DNA from: Flavobacterium sp. | GTDB taxonomy: Bacteria > Bacteroidota > Bacteroidia > Flavobacteriales > Flavobacteriaceae | Length of the DNA stretch: 64,000 nt | Assembly: GCA_023251135.1 (NCBI GenBank) | Contig: JAHEZJ010000005.1 | Coordinates: 81,916-145,915, forward strand | Direction of reading: 5' to 3' | Shown: positions 16,830-27,146 of the stretch, in pieces | Layout of the letters: every line of letters starts with the position of its first letter | Numbering within the stretch: the stretch's first letter is position 1 | Made by a program: the position numbers and the translations under genes | Notes under the pieces: model-generated | What the model saw: only the letters and a program-made list of their open reading frames with translations | The model's database searches: none | Told to the model about the DNA's origin: nothing

Positions 16830-19800
16830 TTCCTTCTATTTGATTTTCCTTTTTTTGCTTCTCTTCTTTCTCTTTGAGTTTATTTTTTTCCTTGCGCAAT
16901 TTCTCTTCTTTTATCATTTCTTTTTCGGCTGCACTGCGATGAAAAAGCTCGCGGAACTTATTATAACTCATGGTGATGATAAAGGCAACCCCCGTTTCGA
17001 CTACCTGTCCTTCAACGGCCACCTGATATTCATTTTTTCGATACGCACGAACCATATAACGGCCGTCTTTCGTTAATTGATAATCCAGTGCCACATCTCC
17101 TGCAATATTGGTACTCTGTTCGTTAGCACGTTCCTGTCCTTCAACCGCAAAGCTGCTTCCTACGGTAACTTTTAATCGATCGTTTAATAGCTTTTTAGAA
17201 ACTCCTACGTTCAAATCGGTTCTGTTTTCTCTGCTTCCCGACGTATAATCGTCTGTTGACTCGAGATCAAATTCTAACTGAACTCCGGTGATTAATTCTC
17301 CGGCAAGATCATTTAATTGCTGTGACAAAATTTTACTCACACTTTGTCGTGCGAGCGATTCTGCACTGGTTCCCCCGCTTTCGCTCGAAAATGGGTTTTC
17401 ACCAATAAATCGGTTCAATAGTAAAAGAGCAAAAACCTGTTTGTTCAATTCTGCCGGTTCTTGTCTTAACTGCTGGAGTTTTGCTTTGGTAAGTGATACC
17501 ACATTTGCCGAAACATCATTATTACCCTCCGGAAGTACGATATCAAAAGTGATTTCAGGTTTTAAAAGCTCCCCGTTCATTTTCAACAAGGTCTGAAACG
17601 GGATTTTCTGCTTATAGGTGTTTCGCTCAGTAGGATTATCCGTTGGCAATTGATTACCCAATAAATCTATTGGTGCGGTGTTTACTTTATAAATCGCCGT
17701 TATATTCAGATTGGCCATGGTAGGCTCACCGTTCCAAATAATATAACTTCCTTTCTGAATATCAAATTTTCGTCGGATCATGTTGAAATTCATCTCATAA
17801 GCCCCATCCGAAAACTCATATTTACCCGTTAAAGTTGTTTTTCCCGACGGATCGATTCCACCGGTAAGTTCGGCTTCACCTTTTAAATTCAAATAATCAC
17901 CGTTTCCTTTATCGATAACCAGTGTGAGTTCGGCTTCTTTATCGATCGAAATTGCCACACTTACATCCATCCCCACTAACCTCGATTGATTGAGTTTTTG
18001 CTCCATCGCAGCCGTTTGTTTCAGGTATTGATTGTCTTCGTTAACAAACTCTACTATTCCGTCGCGATCTGCTATGGAAGGATCGGATTGTGGCATTACC
18101 ACTGTAAACTTAGTCGCTTTGTTTATTTTGATATTTCCGCCAACCACAGGATTTTCAAGCGTTCCTTTGATGTTTAGTTTGGTATCTAACAACAGATCTC
18201 CATAAAACAAATCATTGTCTTTTTCCTTCGAATGTATGGCTCTGAAATTATCTGCAACAACGGTTAAACCAAAGTCAAAACGAGTGTAATCTGTCGATTT
18301 GATGGTTCCGTTTACAATCAGTTCATTGTCATTTTCATCATGCAATGTGAAGGTATCAAAAGTGATCACATCATTTTGAAGTGTTATTTTTTCATCGACT
18401 GTTTTAAAATAGGAGTTGAATTTCGTTACTCTGAAACCTGTCTCTTTAAAGTTGAGTTCTCCGTTTACTTTTGGAGCGTTAGCGTTTCCGGTAATTTTGA
18501 AATTCCCTGTTAAATACCCCGTACCTTCGGTTAGATTGCCCATACTAAAGCCCTGAATGCTTTTGATGTTCAGTTTGTTCAGATTTAAATCAAAATCCAG
18601 GTTTCCATCGTCTATTTTGTAATTTCCGGTCAGATTCACCTCATTTCCTTCTCCATCAAGCGTAACGTTGGCTGCCAGTAAATTAGCTGTTTTATTGTCG
18701 ACTTTTACCGCTATATTTCCAACGGGTTCACCTTTAAAAGCAAACTGATCTATTTTTATGTCTGAAGTAAAAGTAGGTTTCGTCATCACATTTTCAACCA
18801 GAGCATTTCCATTGATCAGACCCTGCATCAACAATTGATCTTTTTTGACGATGTTCATAATCGTCTCTATTTTGAAGTTGACAAAATCAACCTGCAACGG
18901 TGCATTGTCCTGATCTCCCTGCGATTGAACTCTTAATTCGTTACCCGAATTTTCTAAGCTAAATTTATTGACATACAATCTTTTACCTCCAAACTCCACC
19001 ACATTTTCCGGATCTATATTCCATTTATCATAGTTCAGAATAAAATTCTGGGCATCAATCCTTAGGCTGCTTTTTGAACCGTCGTGTTTTAAATCTCCGG
19101 CAATAAAATACTGCTGTTTTTCTTTGGCATCTTTTACTTCCAATGCATAATCGAGAATATTGTTTTCGATTTTTCCGGACAAACTTGTAAACGGAACTTT
19201 TAAAGATCCGCTTTCAATCGTACCAAAAGAAACCTTGTATTCTAAAGCATTCTCTTTGGCTTCAATGTTAATTTTCCCATCGGCAATGGTATTGTCTGCA
19301 TATACAATTCTCGGAATACTTCCGTTGATTTGAAGAGAATCGGTTACATTGTTGTATTTCCCTGTCAGGGTAATCGGCTCTAAACCTTTTAATTCCGGAA
19401 GCAGTTTCAGTAAAATAGGATCGTTATCCACCTTTATTGTAAAAGCCAGACGCTGCTCATCAGATTCGCCCTTTACTTTCGGATTTTTTAAATCAATGTA
19501 TTTTGAGGCTGTTTTTTTCAGTGCTGCTGCTAAAGTCGTCAGTTTGTATTTACCATCGATTTCAGCGTTTAAAAACTGAGAAGATACTTTGATGTTATTT
19601 CGATTTTGATCGGCAAAGGCAATTATCCGAATTGAATCGAGAATGATCGGTTCTGCCTCCTGTGCAACCTGAATGTTCGAAAGAAACACTTTTCCGTTTA
19701 AAAAATCAGGATTGCTATTGGCAATATCGGCATCAACATTTCCGCGCAGTTTCATTGGGCCGGCATGCAGGTTTAGTTTTTCGAGATCAGCAATATCCAG

Positions 19801-21903
19801 GTTTAATTTTAACTGAATCGTAGGATACTTGTCTTTGGTATCTCCGCTTGCCGTTAAATTGAAATTCAGATTCGGGTCTTTCATTCCTGAATTTACCGCA
19901 AAAGAACCATTGGCAATATGCCCTTTTAGAGCCAAATCTTTATAGGTATATTTATTAAAAACTGCTTTCTGAACCAATCCGTCAAATTCTGCCTGAGCCG
20001 TTTTGGGATCCAAACCTTTGCCTTTTACTTTTGCTTTAAGCGTAATTCTTCCTATTGAATCGTTTTTAATCAATCTTCCCAAATCAAAATCGAGTAAATA
20101 AACGGTCGCATCGTATTTTTCTTTTTTCTTGAACCTTTGATCAAACAAGGCGGCTACTTTTGCCTTACCGAAACTGCTGCTCAAAGCCAGATTGGTTTTA
20201 AAATTCTGAACCGAACCTTTGAACTTTCCTTGTACATTTAACTGAGCAGGCAACTGAATGTTTTTCGGAATGGTTCCCGCCGGCACAAACGAATAAATAT
20301 CTTTGGAGGTACTGGAAAACTTTTTAATGTCTAAATCATAATCAGCTTTTTGCGCGTCAGGCAGGCCTTTTATCTTTCCCGAAACAGCGACTTTTGTACT
20401 TCCAATTCCACTCATTTCGAACTGTGGAATAGTCAGGTCTTTTATTTTTCCACTCAAACGGGTGTTGAGATGCAAAACTGCATTTGGATTGCTTTTAAAC
20501 GGATTGTTCTTTTGTAAATCGGGAGCAAAAAGCAAGATGTCCTTAAATCCGATTTTGGACTGGTTTAAAACGGCATCCAAAGTAAGATTGCCCAAGTCTT
20601 TCGAAAGGGAAGCTATAGAAGGATACGCAACTTTAATACTATTTTGAAAGAGTGTTTGCGGGGTTTTTAAATACAAATCGTTCAGGTAGGCATTCTTCGG
20701 ACCGTAAAAGAAATTGGTTTTTAAAGCCTGCAGCTGTAAACCACTTTTGTCGTTTACCGTCAGCGTTTTTATATTTCCCGAAATCGTATCATTCCCATAA
20801 TACAACTTCTCTGCTTTAAAATTAAGCTGATCCAAATCCATGTGACTGTAATCGATTCCCTTAGCAATAGGCTTTGATTGCATATCATCAAATTTGAAGG
20901 CTATATTTTGTATGTCAATCAGGTTTAGTTTTACTTTCCAGCCGGCCTGTTTTATGGCTGTGGTATCTAAATCAGGGGTCTGAAGCTGTTTGTCTTTTGC
21001 GCCCAGTCGTAAATTTCCTTTTAGATTTTTTAGTTCGAAGGCATCAAAATCCAATAACTGACGGTTCAAATCAATTTTGTTTACCGATAAATTCAGCTCA
21101 TCCAATTTGATTCCCGAATCTAATCTGGAGTCTTTGTTGTCATACACAATATCAATTTTTGCGAACCGGATCTTCCCTAATTTCAAATTGAAATCGGTTC
21201 TTTTTGAAATGGTATCGACCGTCTGCACCGATGCTTCCGCAATCTTCTCGACCACATCCTGATTCAAAACCACTTTTAATCCGTTTAAATCAATATTCGG
21301 AATATTGAAATTCATTTTATCCAGATCGAATTCTTTGAATTTGGTATCAAAATGCGTGAGTTTTACGCGGATGTCATTTTTTGAAAAATCATCTTTAAAA
21401 TCAAACCTGACATTGTCAAGATTTACTTTTACAACCGAAATTTTAAAAGGTTTGGCATTTGGATCTTCGGCTTTTGGTTCTTTAGATTCGAATGCTTTGA
21501 TAATATAATCAAAATTAAAAACGCCTTTTTTATCTCTCGAAATACGAGCCGTTGTATTTTGCAGCGAAACGGAGTTAATTTCCAGTTCGCTGTTGATCAG
21601 TTTAAACAAATCAACATCGAGTTCTAAACGTTTTCCGCTTAACAGTGTATCCTTTTTTTGATCTTCAAAGTAAAAACCTTCCAAAACAATATCTTTCGGA
21701 AATTCTATCGAAATATGTTCTAAGGATACTCTGGTTTTTATCTTTTTATGCAGATAAGTAATCGCCTTATCTTTTACAAAATTCTGTACCGACGGAACCT
21801 GAATTAAAATAATAAGAAGCAATAAAAGCGTAATTACAGAAGCCATGCACCAAAGCAGTACACGAAGTGTTTTTTTAAGAAAATGAATGGTTTTTTTATT
21901 CAT
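16813..21903 (-). CDS. tamB: TamB-like translocation/assembly module protein
   Basis: 1696 residues: a short cytosolic N-terminus, one membrane anchor (about 12-34), an AsmA-like start (VSLEHISIEFPKDIVLEGF), a very long repetitive beta-structure expected to form the hydrophobic groove that spans the periplasm, and the C-terminal TamB domain (about 1250-1640). The extreme C-terminus is a highly charged Lys/Glu tail (about 1655-1696). It is upstream of and overlaps tamL. The family is linked to outer-membrane protein assembly and phospholipid transport; which role dominates here cannot be told. Confidence 0.92.
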   Translation of the reverse strand: MNKKTIHFLKKTLRVLLWCMASVITLLLLLIILIQVPSVQNFVKDKAITYLHKKIKTRVSLEHISIEFPKDIVLEGFYFEDQKKDTLLSGKRLELDVDLFKLINSELEINSVSLQNTTARISRDKKGVFNFDYIIKAFESKEPKAEDPNAKPFKISVVKVNLDNVRFDFKDDFSKNDIRVKLTHFDTKFKEFDLDKMNFNIPNIDLNGLKVVLNQDVVEKIAEASVQTVDTISKRTDFNLKLGKIRFAKIDIVYDNKDSRLDSGIKLDELNLSVNKIDLNRQLLDFDAFELKNLKGNLRLGAKDKQLQTPDLDTTAIKQAGWKVKLNLIDIQNIAFKFDDMQSKPIAKGIDYSHMDLDQLNFKAEKLYYGNDTISGNIKTLTVNDKSGLQLQALKTNFFYGPKNAYLNDLYLKTPQTLFQNSIKVAYPSIASLSKDLGNLTLDAVLNQSKIGFKDILLFAPDLQKNNPFKSNPNAVLHLNTRLSGKIKDLTIPQFEMSGIGSTKVAVSGKIKGLPDAQKADYDLDIKKFSSTSKDIYSFVPAGTIPKNIQLPAQLNVQGKFKGSVQNFKTNLALSSSFGKAKVAALFDQRFKKKEKYDATVYLLDFDLGRLIKNDSIGRITLKAKVKGKGLDPKTAQAEFDGLVQKAVFNKYTYKDLALKGHIANGSFAVNSGMKDPNLNFNLTASGDTKDKYPTIQLKLNLDIADLEKLNLHAGPMKLRGNVDADIANSNPDFLNGKVFLSNIQVAQEAEPIILDSIRIIAFADQNRNNIKVSSQFLNAEIDGKYKLTTLAAALKKTASKYIDLKNPKVKGESDEQRLAFTIKVDNDPILLKLLPELKGLEPITLTGKYNNVTDSLQINGSIPRIVYADNTIADGKINIEAKENALEYKVSFGTIESGSLKVPFTSLSGKIENNILDYALEVKDAKEKQQYFIAGDLKHDGSKSSLRIDAQNFILNYDKWNIDPENVVEFGGKRLYVNKFSLENSGNELRVQSQGDQDNAPLQVDFVNFKIETIMNIVKKDQLLMQGLINGNALVENVMTKPTFTSDIKIDQFAFKGEPVGNIAVKVDNKTANLLAANVTLDGEGNEVNLTGNYKIDDGNLDFDLNLNKLNIKSIQGFSMGNLTEGTGYLTGNFKITGNANAPKVNGELNFKETGFRVTKFNSYFKTVDEKITLQNDVITFDTFTLHDENDNELIVNGTIKSTDYTRFDFGLTVVADNFRAIHSKEKDNDLFYGDLLLDTKLNIKGTLENPVVGGNIKINKATKFTVVMPQSDPSIADRDGIVEFVNEDNQYLKQTAAMEQKLNQSRLVGMDVSVAISIDKEAELTLVIDKGNGDYLNLKGEAELTGGIDPSGKTTLTGKYEFSDGAYEMNFNMIRRKFDIQKGSYIIWNGEPTMANLNITAIYKVNTAPIDLLGNQLPTDNPTERNTYKQKIPFQTLLKMNGELLKPEITFDIVLPEGNNDVSANVVSLTKAKLQQLRQEPAELNKQVFALLLLNRFIGENPFSSESGGTSAESLARQSVSKILSQQLNDLAGELITGVQLEFDLESTDDYTSGSRENRTDLNVGVSKKLLNDRLKVTVGSSFAVEGQERANEQSTNIAGDVALDYQLTKDGRYMVRAYRKNEYQVAVEGQVVETGVAFIITMSYNKFRELFHRSAAEKEMIKEEKLRKEKNKLKEKEEKQKKENQIEGNEQKT

Positions 21904-22316
21904 ACGTCAATAAAACACATTTGGATTAATTTTAATTCATACAAAACTGTATTTACAAATTTGTGAAATTTAAACTTTAACAATTTACACAATTACCTGC
22001 AATTATTCTAAAATTTAGAGACAAATAATTGTTTTCTTACTTTTCTCCTGCCATGAAGGTATGAAGGTGTACACAAAAAACACAACCTTTAGAAACCAAA
22101 AACCTCACACTTATCAACGTCAGATTAAAAGGCTGCCATCGTTATTCTTTCTCTAAAATTTAGATTTCTAAACACAATCAAACAGACCTCTTCTCGTCTT
22201 TTTAAGTTTTTTGTTTTGTACACAAATCTACGGTCTTTTGACTATTTATACTTGTCAACTGTTACTTAAAATAACCTCTTATTTCATTAACAATCCAATT
22301 ATTGAATCTGAATTAT

Positions 22317-22343
22317 TTGTCTTGATTGTCCTAAATACCTTTG
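22317..22343 (+). promoter_or_regulatory. Bacteroidetes-type promoter of the adhesin cluster
   Basis: TTG at 22317-22319 and TACCTTTG at 22336-22343, spacer 16 bp. It predicts a transcript start near 22350 and a 5' leader of about 150 nt. Confidence 0.55.
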
Positions 22344-22373
22344 CAGTAAGTTATGATAAAGGATGATGTTCAT

Positions 22374-22445
22374 CAATTCAGCTTTGAAGGCATTACACAT
22401 TTCATTATTGAGTTAAAAGAAATTTTAATGCCTTCTTCTGAATTG
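22374..22445 (+). promoter_or_regulatory. Long hairpin in the 5' leader of the adhesin gene
   Basis: CAATTCAG (22374-22381) pairs with CTGAATTG (22438-22445). After a 5/3 internal loop AAGGCATTA (22387-22395) pairs with TAATGCCTT (22426-22434), then ATTTC (22399-22403) with GAAAT (22419-22423), leaving a 15-nt loop. That is 22 paired positions. An outer GTAAGT/ACTTAC match (22346-22351, 22458-22463) may extend it. No T-run follows, so it is not an ordinary terminator. Confidence 0.55.
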
Positions 22446-22501
22446 TCATTCTTCTAGACTTACCATACCCAAATCCAAAAACTTAATTTAACGAACTTAC
22501 T

Positions 22502-25500
22502 ATGAAGCCACTAAAATTAATCGTTGCGCTTTTCTATTTACTGCCTTTTGGCGCAGTTGCCCAAGCGGAAATTTCTGCTGTTGCAACTGATGCTTCCTGT
22601 ACTGGTGATGGTAGAGCCGATGGTACAATTTCGATCACAGTTAAAAATGTTTCTCAGCCTCTGGTCTATGCTGTTGTAAAATCTCCTTATGATCCGGCTA
22701 ATATTATTGCTTCTTCGGTTTCTAAGATTACGCATTTAGAACCGGGAGATTATTTTTATGGTTATTACGAAAACAATATTTTTATAAAAGCTGCCACTAC
22801 CATAAAAGTAGGTAGCACCTATTCTTCCGTTTCACCAAGTATTACACGTTTTGATGCAGAAAATTACACCTATTGTGCATCAGAACCCAATCCTTTAGGC
22901 AGCATAGGCATTACCATAAATAATGGTAACCCTCCTTACACCATTGCCTTACTTAACGCTTCCGATAACAGTATTGTGCAAAATATACAAACCTCCAGCG
23001 GCTATTCGTTGCTAAAAGGTATGCCCAGCGGCTCTTATAAAGTCAGAGCCACCGATAATTGCGGTACCGTTATTTCGCCTCCCACCATCGTAAATCTCGC
23101 ACCAAATGTGACACTAAAAGCCAATGATATTATTCTTGAGAAAGGAGAAATCGGTAACGTTGATCTTGTCTATAACATTCCTGGAAATGTCTGTTCGGGC
23201 ATTAGCAGTGCTTCACTTCCTAACGGATTACTGGCTGTAGCCACTGGTGGGGCTCATATTAACCCTTTAATCTCTCCTCGTTTTTCAGGAACTCAAAACT
23301 ATATTTATAAACTTGAAATTCAGAATGGATCAGGCTGGAATGTCTACGATAATTTGACCTATAATCAGGTTCGTCAATCTTTTCCGCTGCCTTCTGACCG
23401 CTCTAAGTGGGGAATTGTCCGCCTGAGTGCCACTTATTGTAATCTGACCAAAACCGTTGAATTGGATTATGGTGCATCTTCTATTGGAATCCCAAGACCT
23501 TTTACCAATTTTGAATTTAGTATCGAAGATGATCCTCTGAATAACAATTGTAATGATACCGGACAGGTTTTGCTAAAAAACGTGCCTAAAGATCAGGGAG
23601 GATGTCTTCCTTATACTGTAGAAGTAACTGATAACAGTACCGGTATCAAAAATACTTATACGATTACAGCTATAAACAGTTTGGTAGTCTGTAAACTCGA
23701 TATTGGTAAAAACTACACTATAAAAGTAACGGATCATACCGGAATCGAAACAACAGCGTACACTTTTTTCAACAGAACGTCAAACACATCGCCTGTAAAA
23801 ACGGATATTACTGACCCAAAAAATGTTTTTATCGATCCTAACTACTTTTCTCCGGATAAGGATATAAGAGCCAAAGTACAATTTTTCACAGGGCCAAGCG
23901 GTAAATTCTTTGGAAGATCGGCACTGGCGGTATACCCTCCCATGGCTACTCCGGGCTTTGTAGGATTACAGGGAGAGGTTACTGTAAGCCTTGTAAGCGG
24001 TCCCTCTCCATTGGCTATAACCAAAGGTTCCGTAATTGGACTGGGAAACCAGTTACTGCCGGGGACCTATGTTATAAGAATCCAGGATTCCGGATGTTTT
24101 AACGAAGTCTTTGACGTTGTTTTAGACAGTTATTTCACCAAAATTGAAATTACAAAGGTTAGCGCTGTACCCTCACCAAGTGTGTGCGACCGCTATATCA
24201 AAAATGTAACGGTACAGGTTTCCGGTGTTGGCAAAACAGCCATGGACGATCATTTGAAAAGGCTCTACGGAATTGATTTTATCGATCTGGGATTTCTTAC
24301 TGTACCTCCTGGTGCCAGTCGTTTAAGCATTCCCGGTAACGCTACTATGTTAAGAACCGGAATTTTCAACTTTTCTTTTGAACCGGATGTGGCCGGGAAC
24401 TATGAAATCGGTTTATCGCGACGTGTTGTAATGGGTATTTTGAACAAAAATCAATTATGGGAAAATACGTCGACCGCTGCCTTAAAGGTTACGCCTAACT
24501 TCCCTGTTTTTGATTTATCTAAATCAGGCGGAATTGTCTGTTCAGGAAATGCTACAGGGGAGCTTCATACCAAAGTAGATCAGGTCACTGAAGCAGTCAC
24601 TTATTTTATAAAAAAAGAAACGGATACCGATTTTCCGTCCACCGGGCAAACAGATCCTGTATTTAGAGGGCTGACCTCAGGAAATTATATTGTAAAAGCA
24701 AAAACAACCTGTTATGAAGTCCTGCAGCCTCTGATTTTAAGAAGTTCATTTTCAAAGCTAATAAGCGGAGAGAGTACCGTTTGTATCGGAGGAAACATCA
24801 AATTATCTGTCATACAAATTGGACCGGTAAATTCTATAAAGTGGACCTTGCCTGATGGTACTCAAATTGATGCCGCAGAATTGAATATCAATAATGTGAC
24901 AGCTGCACAAATTGGCACCTACAAAGTAGAAATTAGTTCTTTAGGAGGATGTTATTTTACAGAATCTATCAACGTTAGACTTGGAGGTCTTTCTACCCCA
25001 ACAGGAAATGCTACACAGCAATTCTGCGCTGCCGCTAAAGCTAAAGTAGCTGATTTAGTAATCACAGAAACCGATGTTATCTGGTACGATGCGTTAACAG
25101 GAGGAAATATTATTCCATCCGCAACACTATTAATTGATGGTAAAACCTATTACGGAACTGCAAAGTCAGGTACATGTGAGAGTACCGACCGTTTGGCTGT
25201 AACCGTTAGTATTACTGATCCAAAAACACCAACTGGCGCTGCTACACAGCAATTCTGTGCTGCCGTTAAGCCCACAGTAGGGGATCTAGCAGTTTCGGGA
25301 ACCGGTATTATTTGGTACGATGCAGTAGCAGGTGGAGCTATTATTCCATCCACGACACTACTAATTGATGGTAAAACCTATTACGGAACTGTAAAATCAG
25401 GTACATGTGAGAGTACCAACCGTTTGGCCGTAACCGTTAGTATTAGTGATCCAAAAACACCAACTGGCGCTGCTACACAGCAATTCTGCGCTGCTGTTAA

Positions 25501-27088
25501 GGCTACAGTAGCTAATTTAGTAGCCTCTGGAACCGGTATTATTTGGTACGATGCATCAACAGCTGGAAATATAATTCCATCTGCAACATTACTAATTGAT
25601 GGTAAAACCTATTACGGAACTGCAAAGTCAGGTACATGTGAGAGTACCAACCGTTTGGCCGTTACTGTTAGCATTAGTGATCCAAAAACACCAACTGGCG
25701 CTGCTACACAACAATTCTGCGCCGCTGCTAAGGCTACAGTAGCTGATTTAGTAGCTTCCGGAACCGGTATTATTTGGTACGATGCATCAACAGGTGGAAA
25801 TATTATTCCATCCACAACACGACTAATAGATGGTAAAACCTATTACGGAGCTGCAAAATCTGGTACCTGTGAGAGTACCAACCGTTTGGCCGTTACTGTT
25901 AGCATTAGTGATCCAAAAACACCAACTGGTACAGCCACACAGCATTTCTGCGCCGATAAGGCTACAGTAGCCGATTTAGCAGCTTCCGGAACCGGTATTA
26001 TCTGGTACGATGCACCTACAGGAGGAAATATCATTCCATCTACGACACTACTAATTGACGGTAAAATCTATTACGGAGCTGCAAAATCTGGTACCTGTGA
26101 GAGTACCAATCGTTTGGCCGTTACTGCAATTGTTAAAAATAATTTCCCTAGTAAGGAGCCTGATTGGCATGCGTCGACCTGTGTCACTGAAAAAGTAACC
26201 TACAACACTGTTCCCGGAATGTCTTCTTACAATTGGCACGTTTCAAAAGAAGGGACTATTGTAAATGGAGGTCACCCATCAGATGATTTTGTAACGGTTT
26301 TGTGGAATCATATAGGAAAGGGTTCTATAGAAGTCAATTATATTGATGAAACGAAATGCGACCCTCTTGTAATTATTCATTTTTCTATAGATGTAGTATC
26401 GTGTTCAAAACCCGATGGAGATTTTGATGGAGATATTGCGTTAAAGAAAACCATAAACGATCCAATGGCAAACATTGGCCAACAGATTGTATTTACTATA
26501 ACTGCTGAAAATCTGGGAGAGCATAGTTTCAACGATGTTCAAATTAGAGATATACTTCCGTCAGGATACATTTATACCTCGTCCAAAACTTCTTCCGGAG
26601 ATTATAATGTAACAACCGGAATATGGAATTTACCCAATCTGTCAGGCAAACAAACGGAAACATTGACTATAACAGCAAAAGTAAAATCAACAGGAAATTA
26701 TCTGAACATTGTTTTTCTGGAAAATTCAACTCCGGAAGATCTCAATCCGCATAATAATAAAGCTCAGGCCGGTATTATAAATCCGGAAGTAATTGTTTTC
26801 AATATGGTTTCCCCAAATGGAGATGGCCGAAACGATTACTTCGAGATTAGAGGTCTCGAACGGTTCCCAAGTAATACAGTAACAATATATAATTCCTGGG
26901 GAGTCAAAGTATTTGAAACTCATAATTATGGTGCAAACAATAATTTCTTTCGCGGGATTTCTGAAGGCAGGGCAACCGTAAATAAACATGAAGGATTACC
27001 TCCGGGGACCTATTTTTATGTGCTCTCCTATGGAAACGGTGCGCTGATGACGGAAAAAAGCGGATACTTACATCTTACTTTCAGATAA
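22502..27088 (+). CDS. Large secreted adhesin-like protein with Ig-like repeats and type B type IX sorting domain
   Basis: 1528 residues with a signal peptide (about 1-20). Early SprB/PKD-like beta domains occupy about 20-830. Five tandem copies of a 77-residue Ig-like unit follow (about 832-1210), each with FCAA..A.VADL, GIIWYDA, LLIDGKTYYG and SGTCESTNRLAVTV, matching the CHU_C-associated Ig-like family. A DUF11-type domain lies at about 1305-1410 (ALKKTINDPMANIGQQIVFT). The end (about 1436-1528, VSPNGDGRNDYFEIRG ... YNSWGVKVFE ... GTYFYVLSY) is the gliding-motility-associated type B sorting domain. It should be secreted by T9SS and held at the surface with the help of the next gene. Confidence 0.9.
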   Translation: MKPLKLIVALFYLLPFGAVAQAEISAVATDASCTGDGRADGTISITVKNVSQPLVYAVVKSPYDPANIIASSVSKITHLEPGDYFYGYYENNIFIKAATTIKVGSTYSSVSPSITRFDAENYTYCASEPNPLGSIGITINNGNPPYTIALLNASDNSIVQNIQTSSGYSLLKGMPSGSYKVRATDNCGTVISPPTIVNLAPNVTLKANDIILEKGEIGNVDLVYNIPGNVCSGISSASLPNGLLAVATGGAHINPLISPRFSGTQNYIYKLEIQNGSGWNVYDNLTYNQVRQSFPLPSDRSKWGIVRLSATYCNLTKTVELDYGASSIGIPRPFTNFEFSIEDDPLNNNCNDTGQVLLKNVPKDQGGCLPYTVEVTDNSTGIKNTYTITAINSLVVCKLDIGKNYTIKVTDHTGIETTAYTFFNRTSNTSPVKTDITDPKNVFIDPNYFSPDKDIRAKVQFFTGPSGKFFGRSALAVYPPMATPGFVGLQGEVTVSLVSGPSPLAITKGSVIGLGNQLLPGTYVIRIQDSGCFNEVFDVVLDSYFTKIEITKVSAVPSPSVCDRYIKNVTVQVSGVGKTAMDDHLKRLYGIDFIDLGFLTVPPGASRLSIPGNATMLRTGIFNFSFEPDVAGNYEIGLSRRVVMGILNKNQLWENTSTAALKVTPNFPVFDLSKSGGIVCSGNATGELHTKVDQVTEAVTYFIKKETDTDFPSTGQTDPVFRGLTSGNYIVKAKTTCYEVLQPLILRSSFSKLISGESTVCIGGNIKLSVIQIGPVNSIKWTLPDGTQIDAAELNINNVTAAQIGTYKVEISSLGGCYFTESINVRLGGLSTPTGNATQQFCAAAKAKVADLVITETDVIWYDALTGGNIIPSATLLIDGKTYYGTAKSGTCESTDRLAVTVSITDPKTPTGAATQQFCAAVKPTVGDLAVSGTGIIWYDAVAGGAIIPSTTLLIDGKTYYGTVKSGTCESTNRLAVTVSISDPKTPTGAATQQFCAAVKATVANLVASGTGIIWYDASTAGNIIPSATLLIDGKTYYGTAKSGTCESTNRLAVTVSISDPKTPTGAATQQFCAAAKATVADLVASGTGIIWYDASTGGNIIPSTTRLIDGKTYYGAAKSGTCESTNRLAVTVSISDPKTPTGTATQHFCADKATVADLAASGTGIIWYDAPTGGNIIPSTTLLIDGKIYYGAAKSGTCESTNRLAVTAIVKNNFPSKEPDWHASTCVTEKVTYNTVPGMSSYNWHVSKEGTIVNGGHPSDDFVTVLWNHIGKGSIEVNYIDETKCDPLVIIHFSIDVVSCSKPDGDFDGDIALKKTINDPMANIGQQIVFTITAENLGEHSFNDVQIRDILPSGYIYTSSKTSSGDYNVTTGIWNLPNLSGKQTETLTITAKVKSTGNYLNIVFLENSTPEDLNPHNNKAQAGIINPEVIVFNMVSPNGDGRNDYFEIRGLERFPSNTVTIYNSWGVKVFETHNYGANNNFFRGISEGRATVNKHEGLPPGTYFYVLSYGNGALMTEKSGYLHLTFR
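24995..26127 (+). repeat. Five tandem 231-bp coding repeats
   Basis: Units begin at 24995, 25226, 25457, 25688 and 25919 at an exact 231-bp period (77 codons); the last unit is one codon shorter. Units 2-4 are nearly identical at DNA level, including silent positions, which suggests recent amplification or gene conversion; units 1 and 5 are more diverged. Confidence 0.92.
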
Positions 27089-27146
27089 AACACAGCAGAT
27101 TTCAACATCCATTCGCAAAGAAGTTTCACCAAAAATAAAGATACAA

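Larger units (their letters stand above)
21904..22501. other. Divergent control region between tamB and the type IX adhesin cluster
   Basis: 598 bp without an ORF. The right part holds a good promoter (22317-22343) and a long structured segment in the adhesin 5' leader (22374-22445). The left part is AT-rich; no obvious tamB promoter was recognised. Confidence 0.55.

Noticed and set aside
16609..17076. 155-codon plus-strand ORF across the tamL/tamB junction
   Set aside because: Its Phe/Leu-rich stretch is the complement of the Lys/Glu tail of TamB, not a real membrane protein.
24995..26127. Five regular repeats, considered as a CRISPR array
   Set aside because: The 231-bp units are in frame, coding and contiguous with no spacers; they encode Ig-like domains.
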